DNA of 64,000 nucleotides from an uncultured Algibacter sp. (GTDB lineage Bacteria; Bacteroidota; Bacteroidia; Flavobacteriales; Flavobacteriaceae): NCBI GenBank assembly GCA_947502405.1, contig CANMZT010000004.1, positions 266,006 to 330,005 of the forward strand, read 5' to 3'. Shown piece by piece: positions 26,101 to 34,675 of this stretch (position 1 is its first letter; each line of letters starts with the position of its first letter). The notes under the pieces were generated by a model. It saw only the letters and a program-made list of their open reading frames with translations, ran no database searches and was not told where the DNA came from. The position numbers and the translations under genes were made by a program.

Positions 26101-26888
26101 CAAATGAAAAGATTGCCGCGTCGCATACTCATCGCAATGACAGACCAAAAGCAGCCATACTTCGAGAAAAAGGAAGTAACTCAGAACGTGAAATGGCTAA
26201 TGCCATGTATTTAGCTGGTTTTGATGTGAAAGATGTTCACATGACCGATTTAATTTCTGGTCGTGAAACTCTAGAAGATATTCAGTTTTTAGGAGCTGTG
26301 GGCGGTTTTTCTAACTCTGATGTTTTAGGTTCTGCGAAAGGTTGGGCTGGTGCTATTAAATATAACGAAAAAGCAAAAGCGGTTATTGATAATTTCTTCA
26401 AAAGAGAAGACACGTTATCTGTTGGGATATGTAACGGTTGTCAGCTTTGGATGGAGCTAGACCTTATCAACCCAGAGCATGAGGTTCATGGAAAGATGCA
26501 TCATAATGATTCTCATAAGCACGAAAGTTCTTTTACTTCAGTAAAAATTCAAGAGAATAATTCTGTGATGTTATCAACGCTTGCTGGCACAACTCTAGGG
26601 GTTTGGATTTCTCATGGTGAAGGTAAATTTAGTTTACCATATTCTGAAGACAAATACCATATTGTTGGAAAATATGGCTATGAAGGCTATCCTCACAACC
26701 CAAATGGTTCGGACTTTAATACAGCTATGATGACTGATAAAACAGGGCGTCATTTAGTGACCATGCCGCACATTGAACGTTCTATATTCCAATGGAATTG
26801 GGCGAACTATCCAGAAGACAGAAAAGATGAGGTTTCGCCTTGGCTAAAGGCTTTTGTGAATGCAAGAAAGTGGATTGAGAATCACTAA
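23172..26888 (+). CDS. purL: Phosphoribosylformylglycinamidine synthase (large, single-chain PurL)
   Basis: A 1238-residue enzyme converting FGAR, ATP and glutamine to FGAM in purine synthesis. It has the long single-chain form: N-terminal PurS-like domain, a linker, two AIRS-like ATP-binding halves (SLKAETHNFPTTVEPFNGAA near 241; SANWMWPCKNEGED near 680) and a C-terminal class I glutaminase (GICNGCQ with nucleophile Cys at about 1087, and SHGEGKF). At about residues 966-990, between the synthetase and glutaminase parts, the chain reads VIASETKQSH ... HRND, which is a translated palindromic DNA repeat. Since the frame stays open and the motifs are intact, the enzyme is probably functional. 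Confidence 0.95.
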   Translation: MIHFFGNVTSKVFAVQTTKELSTETISKLTWLFGNQPKIEQASLDAFFVGPRAAMITPWSTNAVEITQNMGISDIIRIEAFQAVSDDFKDFDPMISEKFNGLNQESFTIDIEPEPILNVEDIAAFNIQEGLSLSDEEVAYLEGVAKKIGRSLTDSEVFGFSQVNSEHCRHKIFNGTFVIDGEEKPTSLFKLIKETSKQNPNDIVSAYKDNVAFIKGPKVEQFAPKRADVPDFYTTEDFDSVISLKAETHNFPTTVEPFNGAATGSGGEIRDRLAGGKGSLPLAGTAVYMTSYSRLEENRPWEKGVAERDWLYQTPMDILIKASNGASDFGNKFGQPLICGSVLTFEHEEEARKLGFDKVIMQAGGIGYGKADQALKDTPKTGDKIVILGGENYRIGMGGAAVSSADTGEFASGIELNAVQRSNPEMQKRAANAVRGMVESDENFIVSIHDHGAGGHLNCLSELVEDTGGKIDLDALPVGDPTLSDKEIIGNESQERMGLVISEKHIDTLNKIADRERSPMYTVGDVTGDDRFTFKSKTKGNTPMDLAMEDMFGSSPKTVMTDNTVKRNYADVTYNSDNFHDYLEQVLQLEAVACKDWLTNKVDRCVGGKVAKQQCVGALQIPLNNVGVMALDFKGKEGIATSIGHSPISGLINPVAGSRNSITEALTNIIWAPLKDGLKNVSLSANWMWPCKNEGEDARLYEAVEAISEFSIDLGINVPTGKDSLSMKQKYPNEDVISPGTVIISAAANCNDISKVVEPVFKKNAGSIYYINISQDDFKLGGSSFAQVLNKIGNDAPNVKDAGYVKNVFNTIQDLIRNEHIVAGHDVASGGLITTLLELCFADTNLGAELDLSALAENDALKLLFAENAGIVIQAKDASIEQVLTNANIEFFNIGNVTESDTLSIINNTDVFTLTVSRLRDVWYKTSFLLDQKQTANGLAQDRFDNYKKQPLQYTFPKHFTGKLKDVIASETKQSHTNEKIAASHTHRNDRPKAAILREKGSNSEREMANAMYLAGFDVKDVHMTDLISGRETLEDIQFLGAVGGFSNSDVLGSAKGWAGAIKYNEKAKAVIDNFFKREDTLSVGICNGCQLWMELDLINPEHEVHGKMHHNDSHKHESSFTSVKIQENNSVMLSTLAGTTLGVWISHGEGKFSLPYSEDKYHIVGKYGYEGYPHNPNGSDFNTAMMTDKTGRHLVTMPHIERSIFQWNWANYPEDRKDEVSPWLKAFVNARKWIENH
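26070..26141. repeat. REP-like palindrome inserted in frame in purL
   Basis: GTCATTGCGA at 26070 is mirrored by TCGCAATGAC at 26132, and inside them GCAATCT mirrors AGATTGC. The 72-bp element is a multiple of three and has no stop in the purL frame. The GTCATTGCGAG-n-GAAGCAATCT pattern is a familiar dispersed repeat of Bacteroidota genomes (recollection). Confidence 0.8.
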
Positions 26889-26910
26889 TTTTTACAAATT
26901 TCAAAAAATA

Positions 26911-26949
26911 AAAAAACCTTGAAATAAATCATTTATTTCAAGGTTTTTT
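26911..26949. terminator. Bidirectional terminator between purL and the formate transporter gene
   Basis: AACCTTGAAATAAAT and ATTTATTTCAAGGTT form a perfect 15-bp inverted repeat with A and T runs outside. It lies between convergent genes. Confidence 0.85.
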
Positions 26950-27006
26950 TGACTAACAAATAATTATAATAATGAATTCTACTTTAGTTATTTTTTCGAT
27001 TTAGTT

Positions 27007-28281
27007 TTAAACTGCTAACTTTAAGTCTTTCGCCTTAGCTTTTTTTTCCTCTTTTCTATAAGCTTTAACTACTGTTCTTTTCATTAATAACGAAACAAAA
27101 AACGCGATTACAAATAGTCCTGCAAATACTTTTAAGGTTGTATCTAAAGAACCTGTTGCTGTTTTAACCATATCATAAATTGTTGGTCCTACAACACCGG
27201 CTAATCCCCATGCTGCTAGTACCATACCATGAATGGCTCCTAATTGTTTTGTACCAAATAAATCACCTAAAAATGCTGGTAAAGTGGCAAAACCACCACC
27301 ATACATGGTTATTACAGTAAATAATACGATTAAGAATAACATTTCCATTCCAATTTGCGGTAAGAAATAGAATGCTAAAATTTGGAATCCGAAGAAAATA
27401 ATATAGGTGTTTGCACGCCCTAAGTAATCAGATAATGTAGACCACATAATTCTACCCAAACCATTAAATACACCTATTAAACCAACAATTCCTGCAGCTT
27501 CCATTGGAGTATAATTTAACTTTTCTTGCATCATGGGGCTTGCTGCCGAAATAATAGCAATACCACAAGCAATGTTTATAAACATCATAATCCAGATGTA
27601 ATAAAAGCGTGGGGTTTTTAGTGATGCATTGGCCGTAATATTTGCCATATCCTTTTTAATGGTTTTACCTTCGCCTGGTTTAAACCCATCTGGAAGATAG
27701 CCTTCTGGTGGTCTTTCAATATATCTTGCAGAAGATAAAATAAGTACCATATAAATTAATCCTAAAATGTAAAACGCATTTGAAACACCAACAGCATCAA
27801 AAAGTGATTGCATTACAGGTCCAAAAATTAATGCTGCAAAACCAAAGCCCATTATTGCCATTCCTGTTGCTAAACCACGACGGTCTGGAAACCATTTTAC
27901 CAAGGTGCTTACTGGAGTAATATAACCAAGCCCAAGACCAATACCTCCAATAACTCCATAGCATAAATAAAACAACCATAGCGACTCTAATTGTACTGCT
28001 AATCCAGAACCTAAGATACCTATGCCGTAAAATAACCCTGCTGTTGTTCCACTTACTTTAGGTCCAACTTTTTCTACCCATCTTCCTAAAAATGCTGCTG
28101 ATAAACCCAATAATAAAATAGCAATTTTAAAGGCCCATTTTATTACACTGCCATCAACATCAAAAATATCTTTAACAGGGTTAGTCATTACAGAATATGC
28201 ATATACAGACCCTATTGAAATATGTATTCCTACTGCTGATGCAGCTATTAACCAACGATTTTTTAGTTTTTGTGTTTTCAT
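27007..28281 (-). CDS. OFA-type MFS transporter (oxalate/formate antiporter family)
   Basis: A 424-residue inner-membrane carrier with 12 predicted transmembrane helices. The first helix region WLIAASAVGIHISIGSVYAY and the loop GRWVEKVGPKVSG match the OFA subfamily of the major facilitator superfamily. It lies 34 bp after pflA on the same strand with no terminator between, so it should be co-transcribed with pflB-pflA. Context suggests that it exports the formate produced by pyruvate formate-lyase. Other OFA members carry oxalate, pyruvate or other monocarboxylates, so the exact substrate is inferred. FocA, the usual formate channel next to pfl, is not present in the window. Confidence 0.85.
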   Translation of the reverse strand: MKTQKLKNRWLIAASAVGIHISIGSVYAYSVMTNPVKDIFDVDGSVIKWAFKIAILLLGLSAAFLGRWVEKVGPKVSGTTAGLFYGIGILGSGLAVQLESLWLFYLCYGVIGGIGLGLGYITPVSTLVKWFPDRRGLATGMAIMGFGFAALIFGPVMQSLFDAVGVSNAFYILGLIYMVLILSSARYIERPPEGYLPDGFKPGEGKTIKKDMANITANASLKTPRFYYIWIMMFINIACGIAIISAASPMMQEKLNYTPMEAAGIVGLIGVFNGLGRIMWSTLSDYLGRANTYIIFFGFQILAFYFLPQIGMEMLFLIVLFTVITMYGGGFATLPAFLGDLFGTKQLGAIHGMVLAAWGLAGVVGPTIYDMVKTATGSLDTTLKVFAGLFVIAFFVSLLMKRTVVKAYRKEEKKAKAKDLKLAV

Positions 28282-28315
28282 GATTATTATGGTTTGAGTA
28301 TAAAAACTATACTCA

Positions 28316-29089
28316 TTAATTTACTCTTACTTCTTTAAAATATTGCTTCAAAATTTCTACAGCAGCATCAATTTCCTCAGGCTTGTTTTCTCTGGCATCT
28401 TTTAATTGATACTCCCACCCTAAGGCATCCCATTTATGAACACCAAGTTTATGATATGGCTGTAACTCAATTTTCTCTATAGTTTTATAGTCTTTGAAAT
28501 ATTCTCCCATTTGATGCAACAGCTCTGGTTTATTAGTAATTTCAGGAATCAATACATAACGCAACCACATAGGTTTACCTGATGCCTCTCTAAACTTAGC
28601 CAAGTTGAATGTAGTTTCCTTATTTTTTTGTCCAGTGATATACTTATACCCTTTTTCTGTAATGTGCTTAATATCCAACATCACCAAATCGGTATAGTCA
28701 TTCAATAATTCTTCTGTAAAATGATTTAAAATTCTACCGTTAGTATCAATATTGGTATGAATACCTTCTTCTTTTAAGCGTTTAAAAAGAGCAAGTAATT
28801 CTTTTGATTGTAATAAAGGTTCTCCTCCTGAAACAGTAACACCGCCTTTTTTTCCGAAATAAGGTTTCTCTTTTACTGCCATTTGCACCAATTCTTCAAT
28901 CTGGTATTCTTTACCGCCATGGGTATCTATAGTATCTGGGTTATGGCAATACAAACATTTTAATTTACAGCCTTGTAAAAAAATAATCATTCGTACTCCT
29001 GGTCCATCATGTGTACCAAAGGATTCTATAGAGTGCACTCGTAATATGTTGTCTATGTGTTGGATAACTTTAGGATTTAAAATTAGCAT
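28316..29089 (-). CDS. pflA: Pyruvate formate-lyase activating enzyme (radical SAM)
   Basis: It generates the glycyl radical on PflB using S-adenosylmethionine and a 4Fe-4S cluster. The CxxxCxxC cluster motif is GCKLKCLYCHN, preceded by the conserved HSIESFGTHDGPG and followed by VTVSGGEPLLQ. I prefer ATG 29089 (257 residues, close to the family length) over ATG 29116 (266 residues). Both lie in or beside a 12-bp inverted repeat that could dampen translation. It is the second gene of the pflB-pflA-OFA operon. The enzyme acts in catalytic amounts, so lower expression than PflB makes sense. Confidence 0.93.
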   Translation of the reverse strand: MLILNPKVIQHIDNILRVHSIESFGTHDGPGVRMIIFLQGCKLKCLYCHNPDTIDTHGGKEYQIEELVQMAVKEKPYFGKKGGVTVSGGEPLLQSKELLALFKRLKEEGIHTNIDTNGRILNHFTEELLNDYTDLVMLDIKHITEKGYKYITGQKNKETTFNLAKFREASGKPMWLRYVLIPEITNKPELLHQMGEYFKDYKTIEKIELQPYHKLGVHKWDALGWEYQLKDARENKPEEIDAAVEILKQYFKEVRVN

Positions 29090-29127
29090 CTGAAAAAGAA
29101 GGGGATAACACTTCATTTTTCAGATGC
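29086..29127 (-). promoter_or_regulatory. Hairpin over the pflA start region
   Basis: GCATCTGAAAAA (29086-29097) and TTTTTCAGATGC (29116-29127) are perfectly complementary, with an 18-base loop. On the minus-strand mRNA the first ATG sits at the loop edge and the second inside the 3' arm. It may limit pflA translation or protect the pflB mRNA end; this is inference. Confidence 0.5.
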
Positions 29128-29152
29128 TTACAAAATATAAATAGAGTTTAAT

Positions 29153-31378
29153 TTAGATAGATTCGTGGAATGATCTGGTAATCACTTCCATTTGTTGCTC
29201 CTTAGTTAACCTAACAAAGTTTACAGCATAACCAGAAACTCTAATAGTTAATTGCGGATACTCTTCTGGGTGCTCCATAGCATCAAGTAAGGTTTCTTTA
29301 TCTAAAACATTCACATTAACGTGTTGTGCGTTTTTAGAAAAATAGCCATCCAAAATACATGCTAGATTTTCAATACGTTCCTCTTCATTGGTTCCTAATG
29401 ATTTAGGAACTATTGAGAATGTATTTGAAATACCATCTTGAGAATCTTTATAATCTATTTTAGCAACAGAGTTTAAAGAAGCAATAGCACCATGAGAATC
29501 TCTACCATGCATTGGGTTTGCACCAGGTGCGAAAGGAATACCTTTAGCTCTACCATCTGGTGTAGCTCCCGTTTTCTTACCGTACACTACATTTGATGTA
29601 ATGGTTAAAACAGACATTGTAGGCTCCGCATTTTTATAAACTGGTAATTTTTTCAATTCATCATTAAAATCAGCAACTGCATTTGCAGCTAGTATATCAA
29701 CTCTGTCATCATCATTACCATAGCAAGGGAACTCACCTTCAATTTTAAAATCTACTGTTAAACCTTCCTCATTTCTAATTGGTTTTACCTCAGCATATTT
29801 AATAGCTGATAGTGAATCTGCCACAATTGATAATCCTGCAATACCATAAGCAATATTAATTTCAGGGTTAGTATCAATTAAAGCCATTTGTGCTTTTTCA
29901 TAATAATATTTATCGTGCATGTAGTGAATAATATTCATAGAATCGTTATACACTCTAGCAACTTCCTTCATGGCTATTTTAAAGTTTGCCATGACTTTAT
30001 CAAAATCTAAAACTTCGCAATTACAAGGCTCAATACCATCTACCATTTGGGTTCCGGTAATTTCACATTTACCACCATTTATTGCTAATAATAATGTTTT
30101 AGCTAAGTTGGTACGTGCACCGAAGAATTGAATAGCTTTACCCAGAGATTGATAAGACACACAACATGCAATACCATAATCATCTGACCCTCTATTCTCA
30201 CGCATTAATTCATCATTTTCAAATTGAATTGAAGAGGTATCGATTGCAACTTTAGAACAGAAATCCTTAAAGTTTTGTGGCAATTTCTGAGACCAAAGAA
30301 TCGTCATATTTGGTTCTGGTGAAGGTCCTAAATTATAAAGTGTATTTAAGAAACGGAATGAAGATTTAGTAACTTTTGTTCTTCCATCATCAAACATACC
30401 ACCTATAGCTTCGGTTACCCATGTTGGGTCTCCAGCAAAAATTTCATCATAAGCACTCATTCTTAAGTGGCGTACCATTCTCAACTTCATTACGAATTGA
30501 TCAATATATTCTTGAGCTTCTTCTTCAGTAATTAAACCTTCTTGTAAATCTTCTTCAATATATATATCTAAAAATGTAGACACGTTACCCAAAGACATAG
30601 CAGCACCATCTTGCTCTTTTACAGCAGCGAGATATCCCATATAAGTCCATTGTACGGCTTCTCTAGCATTTTCAGCTGGTCTACTTAGGTCTAAATCATA
30701 TTTAGCACCTAAAATAATCATATCTTTTAGTGCTTTGATTTGATCTGAAACTTCCTCACGCAAACGAATTACAGCATCTGTCATTGGTCCTTCAATATTC
30801 GCTAAATCTTCTTTCTTAGCTTCAATTAAAGCATCAATACCATAAAGAGCCACACGACGGTAATCTCCAATTACTCTACCTCTTGCATAGTTATCTGGCA
30901 ATCCTGTTAAAAATCCTAAAGAACGGAATTTTTTAATTTCAGCATTATAAGCTGAAAATACACCATCGTTATGTGTTTTTACATATTTAGAAAACAACTC
31001 AGTTAGGTTATCATTTGGTTTTACACCTTGTTCAGCTAAGGCTTTTTGAACCACTTTAAAACCTCCAAAAGGTTTCATAGTTCTTTTCAATAACTCATCG
31101 GTTTGTAACCCAACAATTACCTCATTTTCTTTGTCGATGTATCCAGCATTAAATGCGCTAACCGTTGAAATAGTTTCCGTATCTAAAGCACGAACACCAT
31201 TATTTTGTCGTTCTTCTTTAGTTGCTTCTTTACAAATATCCCATAAGCGCTCTGTTTTTGTGCTTGGGCCTACTAAAAATTCATCTGTTCCATAATAAGG
31301 AGTAACGTTATTGTATACAAAATCTCTAACGTTAATCTCATCATTCCAAATTCCTGGTTTAAACTGTTTTACTTCCAT
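29153..31378 (-). CDS. pflB: Formate C-acetyltransferase (pyruvate formate-lyase)
   Basis: A 741-residue glycyl-radical enzyme that splits pyruvate and CoA into acetyl-CoA and formate without oxygen. The adjacent active-site cysteines lie in [10 protein letters not shown] (about 405-406) and the radical glycine in RVSGYAVNF (about 716), 25 residues from the end as usual. It is the first gene of the operon with pflA and an OFA transporter. The upstream region has a perfect ATGACAATTGTCAT palindrome centred 36.5 bp before the end of a TACCTTTG box, implying activation by an Fnr-type regulator under low oxygen. Its presence points to a facultative rather than strictly aerobic life. Confidence 0.96.
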   Translation of the reverse strand: MEVKQFKPGIWNDEINVRDFVYNNVTPYYGTDEFLVGPSTKTERLWDICKEATKEERQNNGVRALDTETISTVSAFNAGYIDKENEVIVGLQTDELLKRTMKPFGGFKVVQKALAEQGVKPNDNLTELFSKYVKTHNDGVFSAYNAEIKKFRSLGFLTGLPDNYARGRVIGDYRRVALYGIDALIEAKKEDLANIEGPMTDAVIRLREEVSDQIKALKDMIILGAKYDLDLSRPAENAREAVQWTYMGYLAAVKEQDGAAMSLGNVSTFLDIYIEEDLQEGLITEEEAQEYIDQFVMKLRMVRHLRMSAYDEIFAGDPTWVTEAIGGMFDDGRTKVTKSSFRFLNTLYNLGPSPEPNMTILWSQKLPQNFKDFCSKVAIDTSSIQFENDELMRENRGSDDYGIACCVSYQSLGKAIQFFGARTNLAKTLLLAINGGKCEITGTQMVDGIEPCNCEVLDFDKVMANFKIAMKEVARVYNDSMNIIHYMHDKYYYEKAQMALIDTNPEINIAYGIAGLSIVADSLSAIKYAEVKPIRNEEGLTVDFKIEGEFPCYGNDDDRVDILAANAVADFNDELKKLPVYKNAEPTMSVLTITSNVVYGKKTGATPDGRAKGIPFAPGANPMHGRDSHGAIASLNSVAKIDYKDSQDGISNTFSIVPKSLGTNEEERIENLACILDGYFSKNAQHVNVNVLDKETLLDAMEHPEEYPQLTIRVSGYAVNFVRLTKEQQMEVITRSFHESI

Positions 31379-31427
31379 CTCTAATTGTATTTATATTTTG
31401 TGAACTCTATTTTTCTAATTTACTCTT

Positions 31428-31471
31428 CAAAGGTAAAAACGGACATTCTCAAAAAAGATGACAATTGTCAT
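31428..31471 (-). promoter_or_regulatory. Fnr-type operator and -7 box of the pfl operon
   Basis: The perfect palindrome ATGACAATTGTCAT is at 31458-31471 and, reading towards pflB, the -7 box TACCTTTG is at 31435-31428. Centre-to-box-end distance is 36.5 bp, identical to the sites before ccoI and ccoS. The remainder of the 384-bp divergent gap up to 31762 is AT-rich; I see no further clear signal. Confidence 0.7.
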
Positions 31472-31762
31472 TAAACACAACAAATCAGACATTTAAGAAA
31501 AATTATTTTAGCGAAAACGTTTGAGTTTTCATCTTGATATTAAGAATTATTCAACATTTAGTTTCAAACCATATGTTTTAAACATCAAAAAAGCTTTTTC
31601 TCTATAAAAAAGTATTCTTGTTTTATAATTTTCACTATTTATTCGTAAAAAAAATTTATTATATACTTTATTTTTTAAATAAACTGAACACCCATTAAAG
31701 TGTATTATTTGAAAATCATTATTTATTCCCTATTTTGCATTAATGCTTTTTAAAGATTCCCT

Positions 31763-33535
31763 ATGAAAGAGATTACAAGACTATTTGATTTTCCGTATTA
31801 CCAATTAGAAAACAAACCTAATGACGCTGCTTTAGTAACTAAATATGATGGTGAGTGGGTAAAAACCTCAACCCAAGAATATCTTGACAAAGCAAATGCT
31901 TTAAGCAGAGCGTTATTAAAACTCGGTGTAAAGAAGAATGACAAAATTGCTGTAATTTCTTCTACCAATAGAACAGAATGGAATATTGTTGATATTGGTG
32001 TTTTGCAACTTGGCGCTCAAAATATACCTATATACCCAACAATTTGTGCCGAGGATTATGAATACGTTATCAATCATAGCGAATCCATATATTGTTTTGT
32101 TTCTGATGAGGAAGTGCTAAAAAAAGTTAATAAAATAAAAAAGAATACAAATATTAAAGACGTTTATTCTTTTGATCATATAAAAGGATGCAAGCATTAT
32201 TCAGAATTGTTGGAACTTGGAAAAGAAACAACAAACCAAGAAGAAGTAGAAACTAGAAAAAATGAAGTAAAACCTTCAGATTTAGCAACTATTATTTATA
32301 CCTCTGGAACTACTGGAAAACCAAAAGGTGTTATGCTTTCGCATTCAAATATAACAACAAATGTATTAGACAGTGCATCCAGAGTACCTTTAAGAAAAGG
32401 AGAAACAAGAGTTTTAAGTTTCCTTCCTATATGTCATGTTTTTGAGCGTGTTTTAATTTATATCTACCAGCATGCGGGTACTTCAATTTATTTTGCAGAA
32501 GCTCTTGATAAAATTGGCGATAATGCTAAAGAGATCAAACCCAATATGATGAGTGTTGTACCTAGGCTTTTAGAAAAAGTTTATGATAAAATTATGGATA
32601 AAGCTGAAGACTTAACAGGCATAAAAAAAGCTTTGTTTTATTGGGCAGTAAGTTTAGGGGAAGAATGGAAGCCTTACAGAGAAAATGGTGCTTGGTATGA
32701 GTTTAAACTAAGTATTGCCAGCAAGCTTATTTTTAGTAAATGGCGTGCTGCGTTGGGTGGCGAATTACACACTATGGTGTCTGGAAGTGCTGCTTTACAA
32801 CCTAGGCTTGCTAGAATGTTTGGAGCAGCAGGAATGCAAGTTATGGAAGGCTATGGATTAACAGAAACCTCACCTGTTGTATCTGTTGGTAAATATGCAA
32901 ACAACATGTACAAAGTTGGTACTGTGGGCATACCTATACCAAATGTTGAAGTAAAAATTGCAGAGGACGGTGAGATTCTAATTAAAGGTCCTAATGTTAT
33001 GATGGGCTACTACAAAGATTCTGAAAAGACAGCGAGTGTGATGACTGGAGATTATTTCCATACTGGTGATAAAGGTGAAATTGACGATGATGGTTTCCTC
33101 AAAATCACTGGTCGCAAAAAGGAAATGTTTAAAACTTCTGGCGGAAAATATATCATCCCTACACTTCTTGAAAACGACTTAAAGCAATCCCGCTTTATTG
33201 AGCAAATTATGGTTATTGGTGAAGGCGAAAAAATGCCTGCAGCTTTAATTCAGCCTAATTTTGAATTTGTACAAGAATGGATTGAGAGGAAAAACCATGC
33301 TGTAGGAACAAGTTTTGAAGATATTGCAAATTCTGAGACTGTTCAGAAACGCATTCAAAAAGAAGTTGATAAGTGTAATAAAAAGTTTGGTAAATGGGAA
33401 CAAATTAAGAAGTTTGAAATTACTCCTGAAGAATGGTCTATTGATGCTGGACATCTTACGCCTACTATGAAGATGAAAAGAGATGTTATAAAAAAGATGT
33501 ACGCCAGCTTAATTGAAAGAATTTATCGTCCATAA
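31763..33535 (+). CDS. Long-chain fatty acid-CoA ligase (AMP-forming)
   Basis: A 590-residue acyl-CoA synthetase that activates fatty acids with ATP and CoA. The AMP-binding signature IIYTSGTTGKPKGVMLSH is at about residues 178-195, the YGLTETSP motif near 375 and the DxFHTGDKGEID-type hinge region near 435. Length and sequence fit the bacterial FadD15/long-chain group. It lies upstream of the MarR-controlled beta-oxidation genes but has a separate transcript, with its own 5' region and a small membrane gene between. Chain-length preference cannot be read off. Confidence 0.9.
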   Translation: MKEITRLFDFPYYQLENKPNDAALVTKYDGEWVKTSTQEYLDKANALSRALLKLGVKKNDKIAVISSTNRTEWNIVDIGVLQLGAQNIPIYPTICAEDYEYVINHSESIYCFVSDEEVLKKVNKIKKNTNIKDVYSFDHIKGCKHYSELLELGKETTNQEEVETRKNEVKPSDLATIIYTSGTTGKPKGVMLSHSNITTNVLDSASRVPLRKGETRVLSFLPICHVFERVLIYIYQHAGTSIYFAEALDKIGDNAKEIKPNMMSVVPRLLEKVYDKIMDKAEDLTGIKKALFYWAVSLGEEWKPYRENGAWYEFKLSIASKLIFSKWRAALGGELHTMVSGSAALQPRLARMFGAAGMQVMEGYGLTETSPVVSVGKYANNMYKVGTVGIPIPNVEVKIAEDGEILIKGPNVMMGYYKDSEKTASVMTGDYFHTGDKGEIDDDGFLKITGRKKEMFKTSGGKYIIPTLLENDLKQSRFIEQIMVIGEGEKMPAALIQPNFEFVQEWIERKNHAVGTSFEDIANSETVQKRIQKEVDKCNKKFGKWEQIKKFEITPEEWSIDAGHLTPTMKMKRDVIKKMYASLIERIYRP

Positions 33536-33700
33536 TTCTTCTTACATAAATACTTTTTAATATCTATTTTTTGCTTTTTTATGAATATTTTACATCAAAA
33601 ACCAATATAAATTAATAATTAAATAATTTCAAGCATGTTTTTTTGATGTTTTCACATTCTTTTAATACTTTAAAAGTCTAACCAATTAAAACACAAACAC

Positions 33701-34093
33701 ATGAAAACAAAAAATTTTTTAGTATCAGGTATTGTTGGAGGTATAGTTGATTTTCTTCTAGGGTGGCTTTTTTATGGGATTATTTTCGCAAACACTTTTC
33801 CTCAGCCTGAAGAAAGTTCAAACACCATGATTTTTATATTCTTGGGTTGCTTATTTTTTGGGTTGTTTATTGCATACATATATACCAAGTGGGCACAAAT
33901 AACAACATTTATGACTGGTCTTAAAGCAGGCGCTATAATAGGTCTGTTTGTTGGTATTTATTATAACTTTTTCAATTTGGCAATGAATACAACTTCCACT
34001 ATGGAACTTGCTGCTCTAGATGTTGGTATTTCTGTGGTCATGACTGCGGTTATTGGAGGTGTTATTGGAGCAGTAAATGGAAAATTAGGATAG
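33701..34093 (+). CDS. Small four-helix membrane protein of unknown function
   Basis: A 130-residue, very hydrophobic protein with four predicted transmembrane helices (about residues 8-30, 43-63, 72-93 and 105-126) and Gly-rich helix starts such as GIVGGIVDFLLGW. Similar short proteins occur in Flavobacteriaceae without an assigned role. It stands alone between the acyl-CoA ligase and the MarR gene. The palindrome at 34165 with its T run could serve as its terminator. Confidence 0.6.
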   Translation: MKTKNFLVSGIVGGIVDFLLGWLFYGIIFANTFPQPEESSNTMIFIFLGCLFFGLFIAYIYTKWAQITTFMTGLKAGAIIGLFVGIYYNFFNLAMNTTSTMELAALDVGISVVMTAVIGGVIGAVNGKLG

Positions 34094-34164
34094 TTGAACT
34101 TTTATAGCAGGCTCAAATAGCCTTTGTTCTAACTTTTTTTAAAGATTACATACTATAATTTATT

Positions 34165-34205
34165 AAAAAATACTATGCGTGCATAGTATTTTTTTGTTAT
34201 ATTTG
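34165..34205 (+). promoter_or_regulatory. MarR operator palindrome (also terminator-like) and -7 box
   Basis: AAAAAATACTATGC-GT-GCATAGTATTTTTT (34165-34194) is a perfect 14-bp inverted repeat, and TATATTTG at 34198-34205 is a TAnnTTTG box 18 bp before the MarR ATG. The palindrome lies where the -33 region should be, so MarR binding would block the promoter. The same sequence with its T run can terminate the upstream transcript. Confidence 0.7.
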
Positions 34206-34222
34206 GTCTCCAATCAACAAAC

Positions 34223-34669
34223 ATGAAAGACAAAACCATTGATTATGTACTAAGAACCACGTGGTTAACGGTTCAGAAAATGTACAATGAAGAAGCTTCT
34301 AAATTTGGAAGTACCATGGCTACAGGCTTCACACTGTTAAGTATAGATCCAGAAAAAGGAACACCTTCAACAGCTTTAGGCCCAAAAATGGGAATGGAAG
34401 CAACAAGCTTATCAAGAATCTTAAAAACTATGGAAGAAAAAGGTTTAATAACAAGAAAACCAAATCCAAAAGACGGAAGAGGGGTTATTATTTGTTTAAC
34501 CGATTTTGGTATAGAAAAAAGAGACTACTCTAGAGAAAAAGTTTTACTCTTTAACGAGGCCATTAGGGATAATGTTACCGAAGAACAGTTAATAAGCTTT
34601 TATAAAGTAGCTGAAGTAATTAACGATATGGTTTGCAATAAAAAAATATACAATCAATCTGATAGTTAA
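34223..34669 (+). CDS. MarR family transcriptional regulator of the beta-oxidation operon
   Basis: A 148-residue winged-helix protein. The HTH region (about 45-75, GPKMGMEATSLSRILKTMEE) and the wing (GLITRKPNPKDGRGVIICLTDFG) are typical of MarR. It is the first gene of an operon with the multifunctional beta-oxidation enzyme, thiolase and acyl-CoA dehydrogenase, 6 bp before the next gene. An acyl-CoA or fatty acid is the likely ligand that releases it from the upstream palindrome (inference from context). Confidence 0.9.
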   Translation: MKDKTIDYVLRTTWLTVQKMYNEEASKFGSTMATGFTLLSIDPEKGTPSTALGPKMGMEATSLSRILKTMEEKGLITRKPNPKDGRGVIICLTDFGIEKRDYSREKVLLFNEAIRDNVTEEQLISFYKVAEVINDMVCNKKIYNQSDS

Positions 34670-34675
34670 AACACA

